A stretch of DNA of 46,431 nucleotides from Bacteroidota bacterium (GTDB lineage: Bacteria > Bacteroidota > Ignavibacteria > Palsa-1295), in assembly GCA_030706385.1 (NCBI GenBank), contig JAUZOQ010000016.1:1-46431 (forward strand). The letters are read 5' to 3'. Within the stretch, counting starts at the first letter, position 1; every line of letters starts with the position of its first letter. The notes beneath the pieces are model-generated. The model ran no database searches. It was not told where the DNA came from and saw only the letters and a program-made list of their open reading frames with translations. The translations under genes and the position numbers were made by a program. Positions 19,801 through 28,457 of this stretch are shown piece by piece.

Positions 19801-22219
19801 TATTCCGTAACTTCAAGTTTCTGAAAGAAAGATCATGTCTTCCAAATTCGATTTCGAAGACGACACCGGGGCTCGTTGAATTGTTGACGATGGTAATGCC
19901 GCGCTTAGCAGGTTCAGGTATGGCCAGATCAGCAGTCGGACTAAACTGATTGTTACCATCCCATCTCATATAGTTGGCTGACTTATAGGAGTAGTTGAAA
20001 CATATCTGTTTCGAACCGGTGAATGTGATGACTGGGCTAACGCCTTTTTTCGGCTTCCATGTTACCCATACGTTCTTCTGAATGCCGTTCACTACTTGAG
20101 GCCCTGTTCCTAGAATATCTCTGAACTCTACTGCTGCATTGAGAGACGATACGGTCGTATTGCCGTTCTCTGTATATGTAGCATCGGTAAGGATGAGGTT
20201 CAGATCATCACCGATTCCGCGGAAACGCATTGAATCCGTTGCGGCAGAGATCGTCTGGAAGCGGCGGCCTACACCGACTTCGATATCGCCTTTCAGGCGT
20301 GGGATGATGGCGAAGAACGTGCATGCCGTATCGTTGGTACGATCGCCATCATCGCCTTCACGGGCAATAGCGCAAAGTTTGTAACAGCCCGGAGCGAGAT
20401 TGGCAATATCGTATATGCCTGCCTTGGCGGGGAAGAACATCTTTACTGCGCCGGCATCGACGTTCAACTCCGGCATGATCGTATCGGACTGGAAGACCAA
20501 TGCATTATCGGAACAGCGCATGATCTGACAGCGAACAGGTACGTCGAAAAGATCGCGTACGCCGACGGACTGGAAGTATGCACCCGGCTTGAACTGCTTC
20601 TTCTCGGGTTTCTCTTCCTGATCGTCAGGATTGAAAACGGAGATCGCTGCAACATCGGCCTCGTAACGAACGAGGAATGTGGTACATGCCGTATCATCGA
20701 ACGCATTTTGGTCACTTCCAAGTAACGTTACTCCGCAAATTGTGTATGTTCCATTTTGTGTCGGAGTGAAATCCTTGAAATCGGTATCACGGATCTGGCT
20801 GCTTGTCCAGTTATTGAGGATCTGTGTATCGCGATAGACAACTGTTCCTTGTGGGTTCTTAACGTAGACCGAAACCGGTACGCCTGTTTGGTTATTAACT
20901 CCGAGGTTGCGATATTCAAATGATATCGGAGTCGGAATATTGATCGGAGTTCTGACACCAGTAAGCGGAGATAGAGATTTGAGAGAGGCTACGTTATTCG
21001 GCGGACTGATAATGAACTGCGACACAAACGTATTATCCGGCGGATACTGGTCCGTTGGCGTTGACGAGTTGACGGTCCAGGTCATTGTATAGAGGCCGTA
21101 TTGCGTCGGAGTATAGGTTGTATTGGTCGGAAAACTAATCTGAGGGCTAACTCCGCCGAACGGATTAGGAATTTGACCGGCGCTGAGATCGACCGTATTC
21201 GTATAAAGTGGATTGTTCAGATCTCCCTGACGCGTGATCACGAGCTTCAAATTGACGGCCGTGAAACCGAGTCTGCCTTCGTTCGATACTCTGATCGAAG
21301 GCGTGAGCGGCTGATTGATCAGAAGGATCGAAGCATCTGCCGGCTGTACATTCGGATTCGTGAATGCAAGATTCTCATCATAAAGAATTGCAAAAACGTA
21401 ATTCCATGTCGGCAATGCTTGGTACTCATTATCAAAGCATACGCTCGTACTAAAATTTGGTGCATTACCAACTCCGGGATTGCTCGATGCATCGACAGAA
21501 AGGAATCCGCCGTTGCCGCCGAAATCCTTCAAACCTGTGGCGATACTGAATCCATCATCGAACCAATTGTTCGCATTCGAACGCGGTCCGAAATTGATGG
21601 CGATCTTCGAAATGAATGCTGTTGCTTCATAGAGGACAACCTGCCAGCTTCCGGTCACATTCTGGTTAATGCCTTGCTTTACCTGGGTTTCAACAACGAA
21701 CGTGCGGTTCGGCGCCGTGCCCCTGGCAAGTGTTGTGAATTTTGTTTGCCCGACAATATTGGTTTCATATCCCGACCATGCATGGATCGTTTCGTTCGGG
21801 AATGCAACGGCAAAGACGGGATTGCCGAAGTTCTGCTGCCCGGTAACGAACTGTCCCGAAGTCGAAAAGAAATCGCTATAGCAGCCACCGAGATGATCGT
21901 TGCTGTTGGTCGCTCCGGTTGGCACCTGACCATCGCCGCCAACGATTACCGAACCGGAGACGGTTATTTTGATCTTGTTGGTGACGATATTGATGTACCG
22001 AAAGCTGAACGGTACCGTGATCTCATTCGAGAGCGGACCGTTGACGAATGTCGCATTCGGAGTCATTTCACTGACATCCGAGCCTATCCCGGAAATGGAC
22101 GACCACGGAGTGCCATCCACTTTGACGACGTAGCTTGCGCAGGAATACTGCGCATGCGCAGCCGGAACAAGCGCCAGCAACATCAGTGCAAAGAGATACA
22201 ATAGGTATGTTTTTTTCAT
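16838..22219 (-). CDS. Very large secreted protein (1793 aa) with right-handed beta-helix-like region and T9SS type-A sorting domain
   Basis: Signal peptide MKKTYLLYLFALMLLALVPAAHA|QYSC; repeated N-rich segments typical of parallel beta-helices (NRITRNTIGTSVFPIGGIGVNVGNEDGLYLGHNEIS); TPDIGADEFEG; C-terminus SEFALEQNFPNPFYPSTMFNFTLPENGTVSLRILDITGKVV…GTYVYELSFVNSNGEVSKLSRKMTLTK. Confidence 0.85.
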   Translation of the reverse strand: MKKTYLLYLFALMLLALVPAAHAQYSCASYVVKVDGTPWSSISGIGSDVSEMTPNATFVNGPLSNEITVPFSFRYINIVTNKIKITVSGSVIVGGDGQVPTGATNSNDHLGGCYSDFFSTSGQFVTGQQNFGNPVFAVAFPNETIHAWSGYETNIVGQTKFTTLARGTAPNRTFVVETQVKQGINQNVTGSWQVVLYEATAFISKIAINFGPRSNANNWFDDGFSIATGLKDFGGNGGFLSVDASSNPGVGNAPNFSTSVCFDNEYQALPTWNYVFAILYDENLAFTNPNVQPADASILLINQPLTPSIRVSNEGRLGFTAVNLKLVITRQGDLNNPLYTNTVDLSAGQIPNPFGGVSPQISFPTNTTYTPTQYGLYTMTWTVNSSTPTDQYPPDNTFVSQFIISPPNNVASLKSLSPLTGVRTPINIPTPISFEYRNLGVNNQTGVPVSVYVKNPQGTVVYRDTQILNNWTSSQIRDTDFKDFTPTQNGTYTICGVTLLGSDQNAFDDTACTTFLVRYEADVAAISVFNPDDQEEKPEKKQFKPGAYFQSVGVRDLFDVPVRCQIMRCSDNALVFQSDTIMPELNVDAGAVKMFFPAKAGIYDIANLAPGCYKLCAIAREGDDGDRTNDTACTFFAIIPRLKGDIEVGVGRRFQTISAATDSMRFRGIGDDLNLILTDATYTENGNTTVSSLNAAVEFRDILGTGPQVVNGIQKNVWVTWKPKKGVSPVITFTGSKQICFNYSYKSANYMRWDGNNQFSPTADLAIPEPAKRGITIVNNSTSPGVVFEIEFGRHDLSFRNLKLRNNGNLTSPLSMVVRLANIYTQQSFLSGVIDTSSEYNITIDNNEIGNANTAISDIGTVPLFDINQALFFDRRNHDNRITRNTIGTSVFPIGGIGVNVGNEDGLYLGHNEISWVQGYASSSYGGAIAVNSGNSVNLWIDANKIHNIKSSSPIANTLVGIDIQQAATKYTQGSGPNRKISILPTGTRNRITNNMIYDFRSTNLPLTTVVPISLSTAAASYFVNNDSIFNNSLSVKDAPALITMTREGHPFIWNNVLQNLNNSINATAVLYNLTVPRPMLSNINSNYNDVDFRNASLFASVNEYDSATGTFIQTRNIKNLNEWRTLTQQDISSVVGDPMFGADSLHLPAATTYIFSPASNAGAWLSTGTQLMDYDGKQRLVANGTPDIGADEFEGFQYTNDLAVQVITKPAGITDNAGVINVTAENPLAIQAIVRNLGSIQAFNRSVHSKVEVSTDNGVTWNIYPAVNATSTISGLHFDVAETKTLDFQGPNILNEAGKLFRVTVNVDPDQNNGNNSLSKVFKLLVKRAAVLLSYENSTAQGQKNKDSLAAALQRLGVPYDSLNRVSYGTGPIDYTPWWTLIWSTGSPATAYNGALGVGAVSLKEEEEIINFFRAGQTYAKKSFVIAGENIAKYNDTTSVFRQNNNVITDNELMSSWLHTQFVARWPGLNWPVALPVQYRGLLNGVGNYFRFPDSILSVSSAAGGGPNVIKVNPATGTVGDNVSRVAYTYAIHPSTPLDSGAGTAWTGSTFNVVFYPFDWSDPLQTSGTMDGQALPVNVSGTTRFLRGALDFIQSFRGTVLPVEFVNVSGKALNTGNEISWSVAAQKSVDHYEIEMLDGTNWNWVGQTKASSATAYSFLHSSQAAMETGKTFTYRIVSVDLDGSRTTSMTTSFGRAEIGSEFALEQNFPNPFYPSTMFNFTLPENGTVSLRILDITGKVVATPVNGADYSAGKAQIKFDASNLANGTYVYELSFVNSNGEVSKLSRKMTLTK

Positions 22220-22371
22220 GAGTGTATGTAATGTGTAAGCGAGCGCACGTGCCCGGAAAATAGTACCAAGCGGTAATATCTTCCCGGTTCCAAGTCCCCA
22301 ACGACTCGTTTTAGAATTCAGAAGAATGAATCAGACTAGTGCTCCCATACACTGTTCTGAGCGTAGATAGC

Positions 22372-22387
22372 TTCTCCGATCGGAGAA
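22372..22387. repeat. Perfect 16-bp palindrome TTCTCCGATCGGAGAA
   Basis: Read directly; about 150 bp upstream of the 1793-aa gene start. Confidence 0.7.
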
Positions 22388-22411
22388 AGCATTGTATGAC
22401 GGACATCAAAA

Positions 22412-22582
22412 GATCACTGTCCCACCAATGATCTCAGTAGAAGACCTCTTCCAACAAGAGATCGCCCGTAACGTGATAAGCAGAACCAGAAGATATCCAA
22501 CGTTATATTCTGTTTCCTAATGACCACCCCAACAAGGGATCACAACTTCACTATATGATCGATCATTGGTAACCCAATCATC
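22412..22582 (-). ncRNA. Candidate structured leader/ncRNA: chain of five short hairpins with TTGG- or GGTGGG-type loops
   Basis: Minus-strand hairpins at 22582-22561, 22541-22522, 22512-22487, 22463-22443 and 22433-22412; e.g. GATCTCTT-GTTGG-AAGAGGTC and GATCATTG-GTGGGA-CAGTGATC. Confidence 0.35.
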
Positions 22583-22661
22583 TCTCATAAAACTGCACCA
22601 CCAAATGCCGTTCAGCACTAAGACACAAAATTTACCCACGATGTGACATCGGCCTGAAAAT

Positions 22662-22693
22662 AAAAATCGGACCGGTCCTTGAAGGACCGATCC
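22662..22693 (-). terminator. Rho-independent terminator downstream of the DUF6600-like gene
   Basis: Minus strand GGATCGGTCCTTCAAGGACCGGTCCGATTTTTA: GGTCCTTCAAGGACC stem followed by a U-tract. Confidence 0.7.
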
Positions 22694-22732
22694 AATTTGT
22701 TTCCAATAATTAATTCTTGATTCGTGCGCTTT

Positions 22733-23992
22733 CTAATTCTGCTGAGGCAGTGGTTGTTCGCTCTGCGGAACATCTTTATGAGGGTTGCCTTGTCCCTTTG
22801 GCTGAGGCGCCGGCCGTGACGGTGGCATCTGCTGCCTTGGTGTTTGAGGTGGTGTGGCCTGTCGGGCTGGCGGCGGAGAAGGCGGATTCGGCTTGGGCGA
22901 ATTATATTGCGGTGGCGCATATTGCGGCCGACGCAACCTCGGCTGAGGTGTTGCAGGCGGAGTGGGCGGCGGAGTGTTCACCTTTGGTGCCGGTTGCTGT
23001 GCAGGATTCTGACGGGTTTCCGGCGGAGCAGTTCTCGCCGGTGGTGGTGCCATCGGCGGAGTTCTCTGAGGATTTTGCCGGGTTTGTGGCGGAGTATTTG
23101 CTGCCGGAGTTTTTGGCGGCTGTGCCTGTCGGGCCGGAGCCGGTTGTGTTCTTGCGGCGCCCGGTGAGGGTGTCCTGGCTCCGAGCGGCTTGATATCGCG
23201 CAGATCCGTTACTTTCGGAGGTGCAGGTCGTTGGTTATCCGCAGTCACTTTCTTGACGACGGGCCGATAGATCGCCACCTGATCCTTATTCACAGATTGT
23301 CCCGGCGCCGATCGTTCGGCAACCTTGTATTGTGGCACAGCTGCGCCGGTTGCTTTCGTCACTTCTTCGCGCGGCGGACCGCCCATGAATGTCGTATGCC
23401 GAGAGTTATCAACCATTGTGCGATTGACCATAGTGGAATTTCTAAGATGGTTTAAATTTTCCGCTCGAGGGACAAAGTGTCTGCTGAGATCTCGGCGGCC
23501 GAGATCTCCCTCTGGCACATAGTGCCAATGTTCCGGCGGCACATAATATCCACTGGTGATCGCTGCATTGATCTCGATTCCCGGGCGAAGCGGAGCCCAG
23601 CCATAATAGCCCGGAGCCCTGCACCATGCAACCCAGGCCGGAGCCCACTCATAATCCGGAACCCAGTACCATCCATATTCATCGTCGAAGTCCCATCTTC
23701 CATAATGAAAGGGCGCCCATCCCCATGGGTAATCCGATACCCACATCCATCCGTAATCGGTATACACCCAATAGCCATTTGATCCATAGGGCGAAAAGCC
23801 AGCATCGACTTCGGGCACCCAAACGTATCCCTCCTCCGGGAAATCCACCCAATGTCCGTAGGGGCTGAGATCGTTGTAAAAAATTTGAAAACTCACTTCA
23901 GCGCCTTGCGCAGATGCTTTTTTAGCCGGCAAGGAAATACTGAAAAGCGTGAGCGACAAAATGATTGTGAAATATCTTGTGAAGTGCTTCAT
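22733..23992 (-). CDS. Exported DUF6600-like protein with Trp/Tyr/Gly-rich repeats and a Pro/Gln-rich C-terminal tail
   Basis: Signal peptide …SLPAKKASA|QGAEV; YGHWVDFPEEGYVWVPEVD…YGSNGYWVYTDYGWMWVSDYPWGWAPFHYGRWDFDDEYGWYWVPDYEWAPAWVAW; tail PPPTPPATPQPRLRRPQYAPPQYNSPKPNPPSPPP…. Confidence 0.75.
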   Translation of the reverse strand: MKHFTRYFTIILSLTLFSISLPAKKASAQGAEVSFQIFYNDLSPYGHWVDFPEEGYVWVPEVDAGFSPYGSNGYWVYTDYGWMWVSDYPWGWAPFHYGRWDFDDEYGWYWVPDYEWAPAWVAWCRAPGYYGWAPLRPGIEINAAITSGYYVPPEHWHYVPEGDLGRRDLSRHFVPRAENLNHLRNSTMVNRTMVDNSRHTTFMGGPPREEVTKATGAAVPQYKVAERSAPGQSVNKDQVAIYRPVVKKVTADNQRPAPPKVTDLRDIKPLGARTPSPGAARTQPAPARQAQPPKTPAANTPPQTRQNPQRTPPMAPPPARTAPPETRQNPAQQPAPKVNTPPPTPPATPQPRLRRPQYAPPQYNSPKPNPPSPPPARQATPPQTPRQQMPPSRPAPQPKGQGNPHKDVPQSEQPLPQQN

Positions 23993-24208
23993 GATTCTCT
24001 ATGATTAGTGAAAGAGCAACAGTACGATCGAAGGGGAGTTCTTCCGGTCCAATAAATCAGGGGGCGGAGGGAGTGCTAAAACTATTGTACGCGAAGACTA
24101 TTCAAACACGTAATATTTTTCATAAGTACCAGGTTTTTTTGAGAATGGATTCACGATTTCGCCAGGTTGCGTTCCAATGAAGACGGGGACTTGCTTAGGT
24201 CCGGACGA

Positions 24209-25705
24209 CTACTTGCTGCGAATGAACCCGATATCATGGCCCAAAGCCTCCTCCAGAGGAAGAGTCAGTGCTGAGATTCGTTTGTCTGCATTTTGAATGA
24301 ATGTAAATACCATGCCTTCGTCATATCGCAGATCGGCAACGAACCGATGTTCGCCACAAGCACTTAGTACTCCGGTCTCAATACCATTAAGGTCATACTG
24401 AAGCCCTCCGTGGGTAGCAGTAATCACGATTTTACCGAAGGCGGGATTGGTGTAGGTGCCCGAATATCGGCTTAGTTCTACCGTGTTACCCTTTGCTTTC
24501 GATGGAGTCACACGGGTATCTTTCAGGCTGTCCTCGGTCTCTTTCTTTTCAGCATTGCCATGAATCCTGGAATTCCAGTCCGTGATTTCTTTGCCAAGCA
24601 TACGATCAATGATAAGATTTCTGGAAACATAGACAAAGCCCGTCTGATGCATGTTTGTCAGGATAACAATGGCAAAAGTGTCCTGCGGTAGTAAGCAGAC
24701 CGATGCTGAAAAGCCGTCATAATTACCTTCATGGTTGATCCGCAAGTGGCCCTTATATGAATTCAAGAACCAGCCGAGGCCGTAGGATTCATAAAATATT
24801 TCAGGATATTTCAATCCGCCGGTAAAAATATTCGGTGTAAAACATTCGACGATGGCACTTTTGGGAATGATGTTTTTTCCGGCAAATCTACCTTCGTGAA
24901 GAAGTGCGATCGCATACTTTGACATATCTCCAATCGTGCTTGAGATCGAACCCGCAGCATTTGTCTCATCCTTATCATCTATAGAATTATCGGTAGCGAT
25001 GATGGAATCGTCGAAGTCATATGGCATCGCACGATCAGTCGAGGCTTCGTAGTGACGAAGATCGAAATAGGTATGCGTCATACCGAGCGGCGAAGTGATA
25101 TTGTGTTCGATAAATCCGCTCCAGGATTCGCCGCTGCGCTTCTCAAGTATGAGTCCCGCCATCTCATACATCAGGTTTGTATATTGAAATGCGGATCGGA
25201 ATGACTTTGTCGGCTCCAAATATCGTAGGCGGTGGTAGACGTCCTGAGTGGAGAATGAGTTGTAGTCGGTTAGCTTATCGTAGCGAGGCAGGCCCGTTCG
25301 GTGAGATAGGAGATCTCGTGTCGTCGTCCCGCCAGTAAGTTCATCGTTATACATGAGGAAATCTTTGAAGTAGGAATGGATCGGTTTATCGAGATCGAGC
25401 TTCTTTCGGTCCTGAAGTATAGCGCACGATAGAGCAGTGAATGATTTTGTTAGTGAGCCTATCCTGAAAACTGTTTCCGTTGTCACCGGAAGATGGCGGC
25501 CGAGATCGCGTGAGCCGAAGGCTTTCGCATGAACGATCGAATCCTTATACACAATGGCGACTGTGCAGCCGGGAATATGCCATTCGGGCATGAGCGCTTC
25601 GATGGAGTCATCGATCGTCTTGAAGTTATCGGCTGTGGGTTGGGCCAGGGCATGAGTCCATAGAAGGCAAAGAACGTATAAGACTGAGAAGCAGCGCGTC
25701 GTCAT
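24209..25705 (-). CDS. Exported serine hydrolase, beta-lactamase/penicillin-binding-protein family
   Basis: MTTRCFSVLYVLCLLWTHALA|Q; FRIGSLTKSFTALSCAILQDRKKLDLDKPIHSYF (SxxK); YQYTNLMYEMAG-type YxN region; LLSHRTGLPRYD. The ORF track start is 25738; the internal Met at 25705 gives a clean signal peptide. Confidence 0.85.
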   Translation of the reverse strand: MTTRCFSVLYVLCLLWTHALAQPTADNFKTIDDSIEALMPEWHIPGCTVAIVYKDSIVHAKAFGSRDLGRHLPVTTETVFRIGSLTKSFTALSCAILQDRKKLDLDKPIHSYFKDFLMYNDELTGGTTTRDLLSHRTGLPRYDKLTDYNSFSTQDVYHRLRYLEPTKSFRSAFQYTNLMYEMAGLILEKRSGESWSGFIEHNITSPLGMTHTYFDLRHYEASTDRAMPYDFDDSIIATDNSIDDKDETNAAGSISSTIGDMSKYAIALLHEGRFAGKNIIPKSAIVECFTPNIFTGGLKYPEIFYESYGLGWFLNSYKGHLRINHEGNYDGFSASVCLLPQDTFAIVILTNMHQTGFVYVSRNLIIDRMLGKEITDWNSRIHGNAEKKETEDSLKDTRVTPSKAKGNTVELSRYSGTYTNPAFGKIVITATHGGLQYDLNGIETGVLSACGEHRFVADLRYDEGMVFTFIQNADKRISALTLPLEEALGHDIGFIRSK

Positions 25706-25778
25706 GTGTCGGAGATGTGATCGAATATGGAGGTGCAAATATACGTGAACACCTCTTCAAGCCCGAGTCAATGATGTC

Positions 25779-26822
25779 TTACTCCTCCGACAACCGATGA
25801 ATATCATGGTATCTCTTCACGACTCCGTTGATGTAGCGTTTTATATGAGCTTCATTGAGAAAGCTATTTGACCAATTTTCAAATCGATAACATTGTGTGC
25901 CCAGGTAGAAAAAATTTAATGCAGTGCCCAACATTGGCAAGATCCTTTTTTCTTCATCGGTTAATGTTGTGATGCTCTCATATCCGGAAATGAAATGTCC
26001 GAGTTTTGCTCCTGCGATTGCCACATCATATCGTTCCATATTATATAGCTGGATCGTGTAGTATGCGATATCGAGGCATAACCATCCATTGCCGCAAAAG
26101 TCGAAATCAAATATTGTAATAACCCCATTTCTATCGATGTTGAAATTGTCAGACCATATGTCAAGATGTACGATGCCAAACCGGAGTTGATCTCTTTTTA
26201 TTTGTTGGAATTCCTGTAATAACAGTTGTTGAAGCGATTTCAAATATTTCCATTCATCCGTTTGGCTGGATAGAAATTTGCCAATTTGCTCGAACGATGT
26301 AATGAGCAGCTTTTCAGCATTATATGTTGTACGGTGAATTGACAGATTGTTGGTGACGGCATGAAATTGAGCCATTAATTTACCAGCCTTATAATGTAAC
26401 TCATTCGAATAATTCAATAACTTTTCACCTTCAGCATATGAAAACATTACTCCGAATCGCTCACCTTCCGGAGCATCAAAAGTGTGGATGTAGTTTTTGT
26501 TAAAATCCGGGATGGGATATGAAACCGAGATCCTATTGTCCTTGAGCAAATTCAGGAGACGAATTTCTTCGCGGATTTCTTCTTCGGATCGCCAGTTGAG
26601 ACTGTAGACACGGAAGATATATCTATTACGATCATCCTCGACAAGATAGGAGTCGTTAATACCGCTACGAACAATACTACACTTCACCTTTCCATGGAAA
26701 TCAAAATTGTTTTGAAGGTATTCGCCCAAATATTTGGCGGAAAGATTGGAATGCGATACCGGAAAAAAGCTCATGATATTTGGGAACATCGATAAAGAGG
26801 CAATAACTCTGGGGATGGACAA
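25779..26822 (-). CDS. Phosphotransferase, aminoglycoside phosphotransferase (APH)/homoserine-kinase-II-like fold
   Basis: NDSYLVEDDRNRYIFRVYSLNWRSEEEIREEIRLLNLL; catalytic FGIVHLDIWSDNFNIDRNGVITIFDFDFCGNGWLCLDIAYY. The start may be one of several internal Mets. Confidence 0.8.
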   Translation of the reverse strand: MSIPRVIASLSMFPNIMSFFPVSHSNLSAKYLGEYLQNNFDFHGKVKCSIVRSGINDSYLVEDDRNRYIFRVYSLNWRSEEEIREEIRLLNLLKDNRISVSYPIPDFNKNYIHTFDAPEGERFGVMFSYAEGEKLLNYSNELHYKAGKLMAQFHAVTNNLSIHRTTYNAEKLLITSFEQIGKFLSSQTDEWKYLKSLQQLLLQEFQQIKRDQLRFGIVHLDIWSDNFNIDRNGVITIFDFDFCGNGWLCLDIAYYTIQLYNMERYDVAIAGAKLGHFISGYESITTLTDEEKRILPMLGTALNFFYLGTQCYRFENWSNSFLNEAHIKRYINGVVKRYHDIHRLSEE

Positions 26823-26825
26823 AAG

Positions 26826-28457
26826 TTACACTTCCGGTGCAACATGTCCGATAACATATGATATCTTAAATATATAGGTATAGATGACAACGGGCATTCT
26901 CGGATCATTTGGTGATTCGTAGTAAAAGACAGGTTTTTCGGAGAATGAGCCTTTCATTTTTTTTGATTTTACTCCGGACTGCATCTCGAAGGGTACTTCA
27001 ATTGAATAGGTGCAATTGTTTTGCGGCATTGGAGTATAAGTGGAGAAGATGACATAATCCACATTATACTCTTTCAGTACTTCACAAAGATTATCCTCCG
27101 CTGCGATATGCTTGATCATTCTTCGGTCGGCCATTATTCCCTCTATCTGTACCATGGATTTATGTGTGATATATGCAGTAAGCCCTGCCCTATCTCCCAT
27201 TGCATAAATGCCAGGATGCGAATCGGTAAACGCTTTTATTTTCCTGGCATGGGCATAGATGGAGCCGGGATGGGGATTCCACTTAACGGTTTCCTCTACC
27301 GTGCGTTTGAATACCGGGACTAAGATAATTAGTGAAACTGCAAGAACGGAGATATACCCCAAACTACTCGTAAAACGCCGCGGGATTTTTCTTGAGATGA
27401 GGAAAAGAATTGAAGCTAACGCGATTCCATTGCCAATATGAAACGCATAGGTATACCATGCAAAGAGATACCAATCCGAAAAGGTACGGAAGATTATGAG
27501 ATGAATAAAGGGGACCAGGAGTGTTAACATTAACAACAATCGCTTGCAATGGCCGAAGACGGTTTTAAAAATCGTATGGAGGATAACAGCGGGTGGGAAT
27601 ATCCACACAGAGATAAAGCTATTACGTGAGGATCTGAGTTCGCCAAGAACAGAGAATCCAATGCCCCCTGTTGATTTCAACTGTTTGGCCTGCGCTGATA
27701 TCGTTGCGAATGAACCGAAAAGGACGTAATTCGACGCAAAATACAACAGCAAGAGCGATCCTGCAATGAATAAATAGGGTAGTAGTTTCAGTTTCTGCCG
27801 TATCGATCCACGCGAACTGATGAATAAATAGGTGGTAAAAAATGAGATATCGATGATCGCATCCAACCGGCTCAGTATTACTAAAGAAGCTAAGAAGCCG
27901 AAAACAAAGACATGCTTCTTTGTAAGAACGCCGTCGCTAAACTCTTGAACTTTTAGAATAAGTAAAAGATAAAGAGGAATAGTAAGGGTTACTTCCATTC
28001 CGGAAAAAATAATCCAGGTTGACATGAGACTTGTGACAATCGTTGAGCAATGTATTATCCAGGAATAAGCGAATGCTTTATGCATTATCGATACGGTGAG
28101 CCGGTAGGTAATAAAAGATGAGAGAGAGCAGATAATGGCGTAGAAGAGAAAAAAAACGGTTTCGCTGCCGCAAGAAAGCTCTTCAACGAGTATGACAACG
28201 AGCATCCATAAAGGATGATATCCATTCGTTAAAGTTCTTCCATCGAATGTGCTTATACCTTCGTGGAGGATATGTTTTGCAGTTATGAAATAATAGAAGA
28301 AATCATCTTCCGGTATCTCGAGGTATCCATCGCTATGAGAAAATATATGATACGTAATTCGAAAGAATGATAGGAGAATAGCCGATAAGCAGATAAGAAA
28401 TGCTAGTATGGACAGGACATTGGAGGATCTTTGTGCTTTTTGTTTGCCATCATACAT
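26826..28457 (-). CDS. Polytopic membrane protein, GT-C-type glycosyltransferase-like
   Basis: Many TM segments; early EDDFFYYFITAKHILHEG and FDGRTLTNGYHPLWM resemble the acidic first-loop motifs of GT-C enzymes. Confidence 0.55.
   Translation of the reverse strand: MYDGKQKAQRSSNVLSILAFLICLSAILLSFFRITYHIFSHSDGYLEIPEDDFFYYFITAKHILHEGISTFDGRTLTNGYHPLWMLVVILVEELSCGSETVFFLFYAIICSLSSFITYRLTVSIMHKAFAYSWIIHCSTIVTSLMSTWIIFSGMEVTLTIPLYLLLILKVQEFSDGVLTKKHVFVFGFLASLVILSRLDAIIDISFFTTYLFISSRGSIRQKLKLLPYLFIAGSLLLLYFASNYVLFGSFATISAQAKQLKSTGGIGFSVLGELRSSRNSFISVWIFPPAVILHTIFKTVFGHCKRLLLMLTLLVPFIHLIIFRTFSDWYLFAWYTYAFHIGNGIALASILFLISRKIPRRFTSSLGYISVLAVSLIILVPVFKRTVEETVKWNPHPGSIYAHARKIKAFTDSHPGIYAMGDRAGLTAYITHKSMVQIEGIMADRRMIKHIAAEDNLCEVLKEYNVDYVIFSTYTPMPQNNCTYSIEVPFEMQSGVKSKKMKGSFSEKPVFYYESPNDPRMPVVIYTYIFKISYVIGHVAPEV

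Noticed and set aside
21101-22204. 367-aa plus-strand ORF opposite the 1793-aa gene
   Set aside because: Arg/Ile-rich antisense translation with no recognisable domain; the minus frame has a signal peptide and T9SS tail, so this is a shadow ORF.
22412-22582. CsrA/RsmA sponge RNA
   Set aside because: Only three of five loops contain GGA and CsrA is not generally expected in Bacteroidota-like genomes, so no such assignment is made; retained only as an unassigned hairpin array.
22717-23193. 158-aa Ala/Val/Glu-rich plus-strand ORF
   Set aside because: Reverse translation of the proline/glutamine-rich tail of the DUF6600-like gene; low-complexity artefact.
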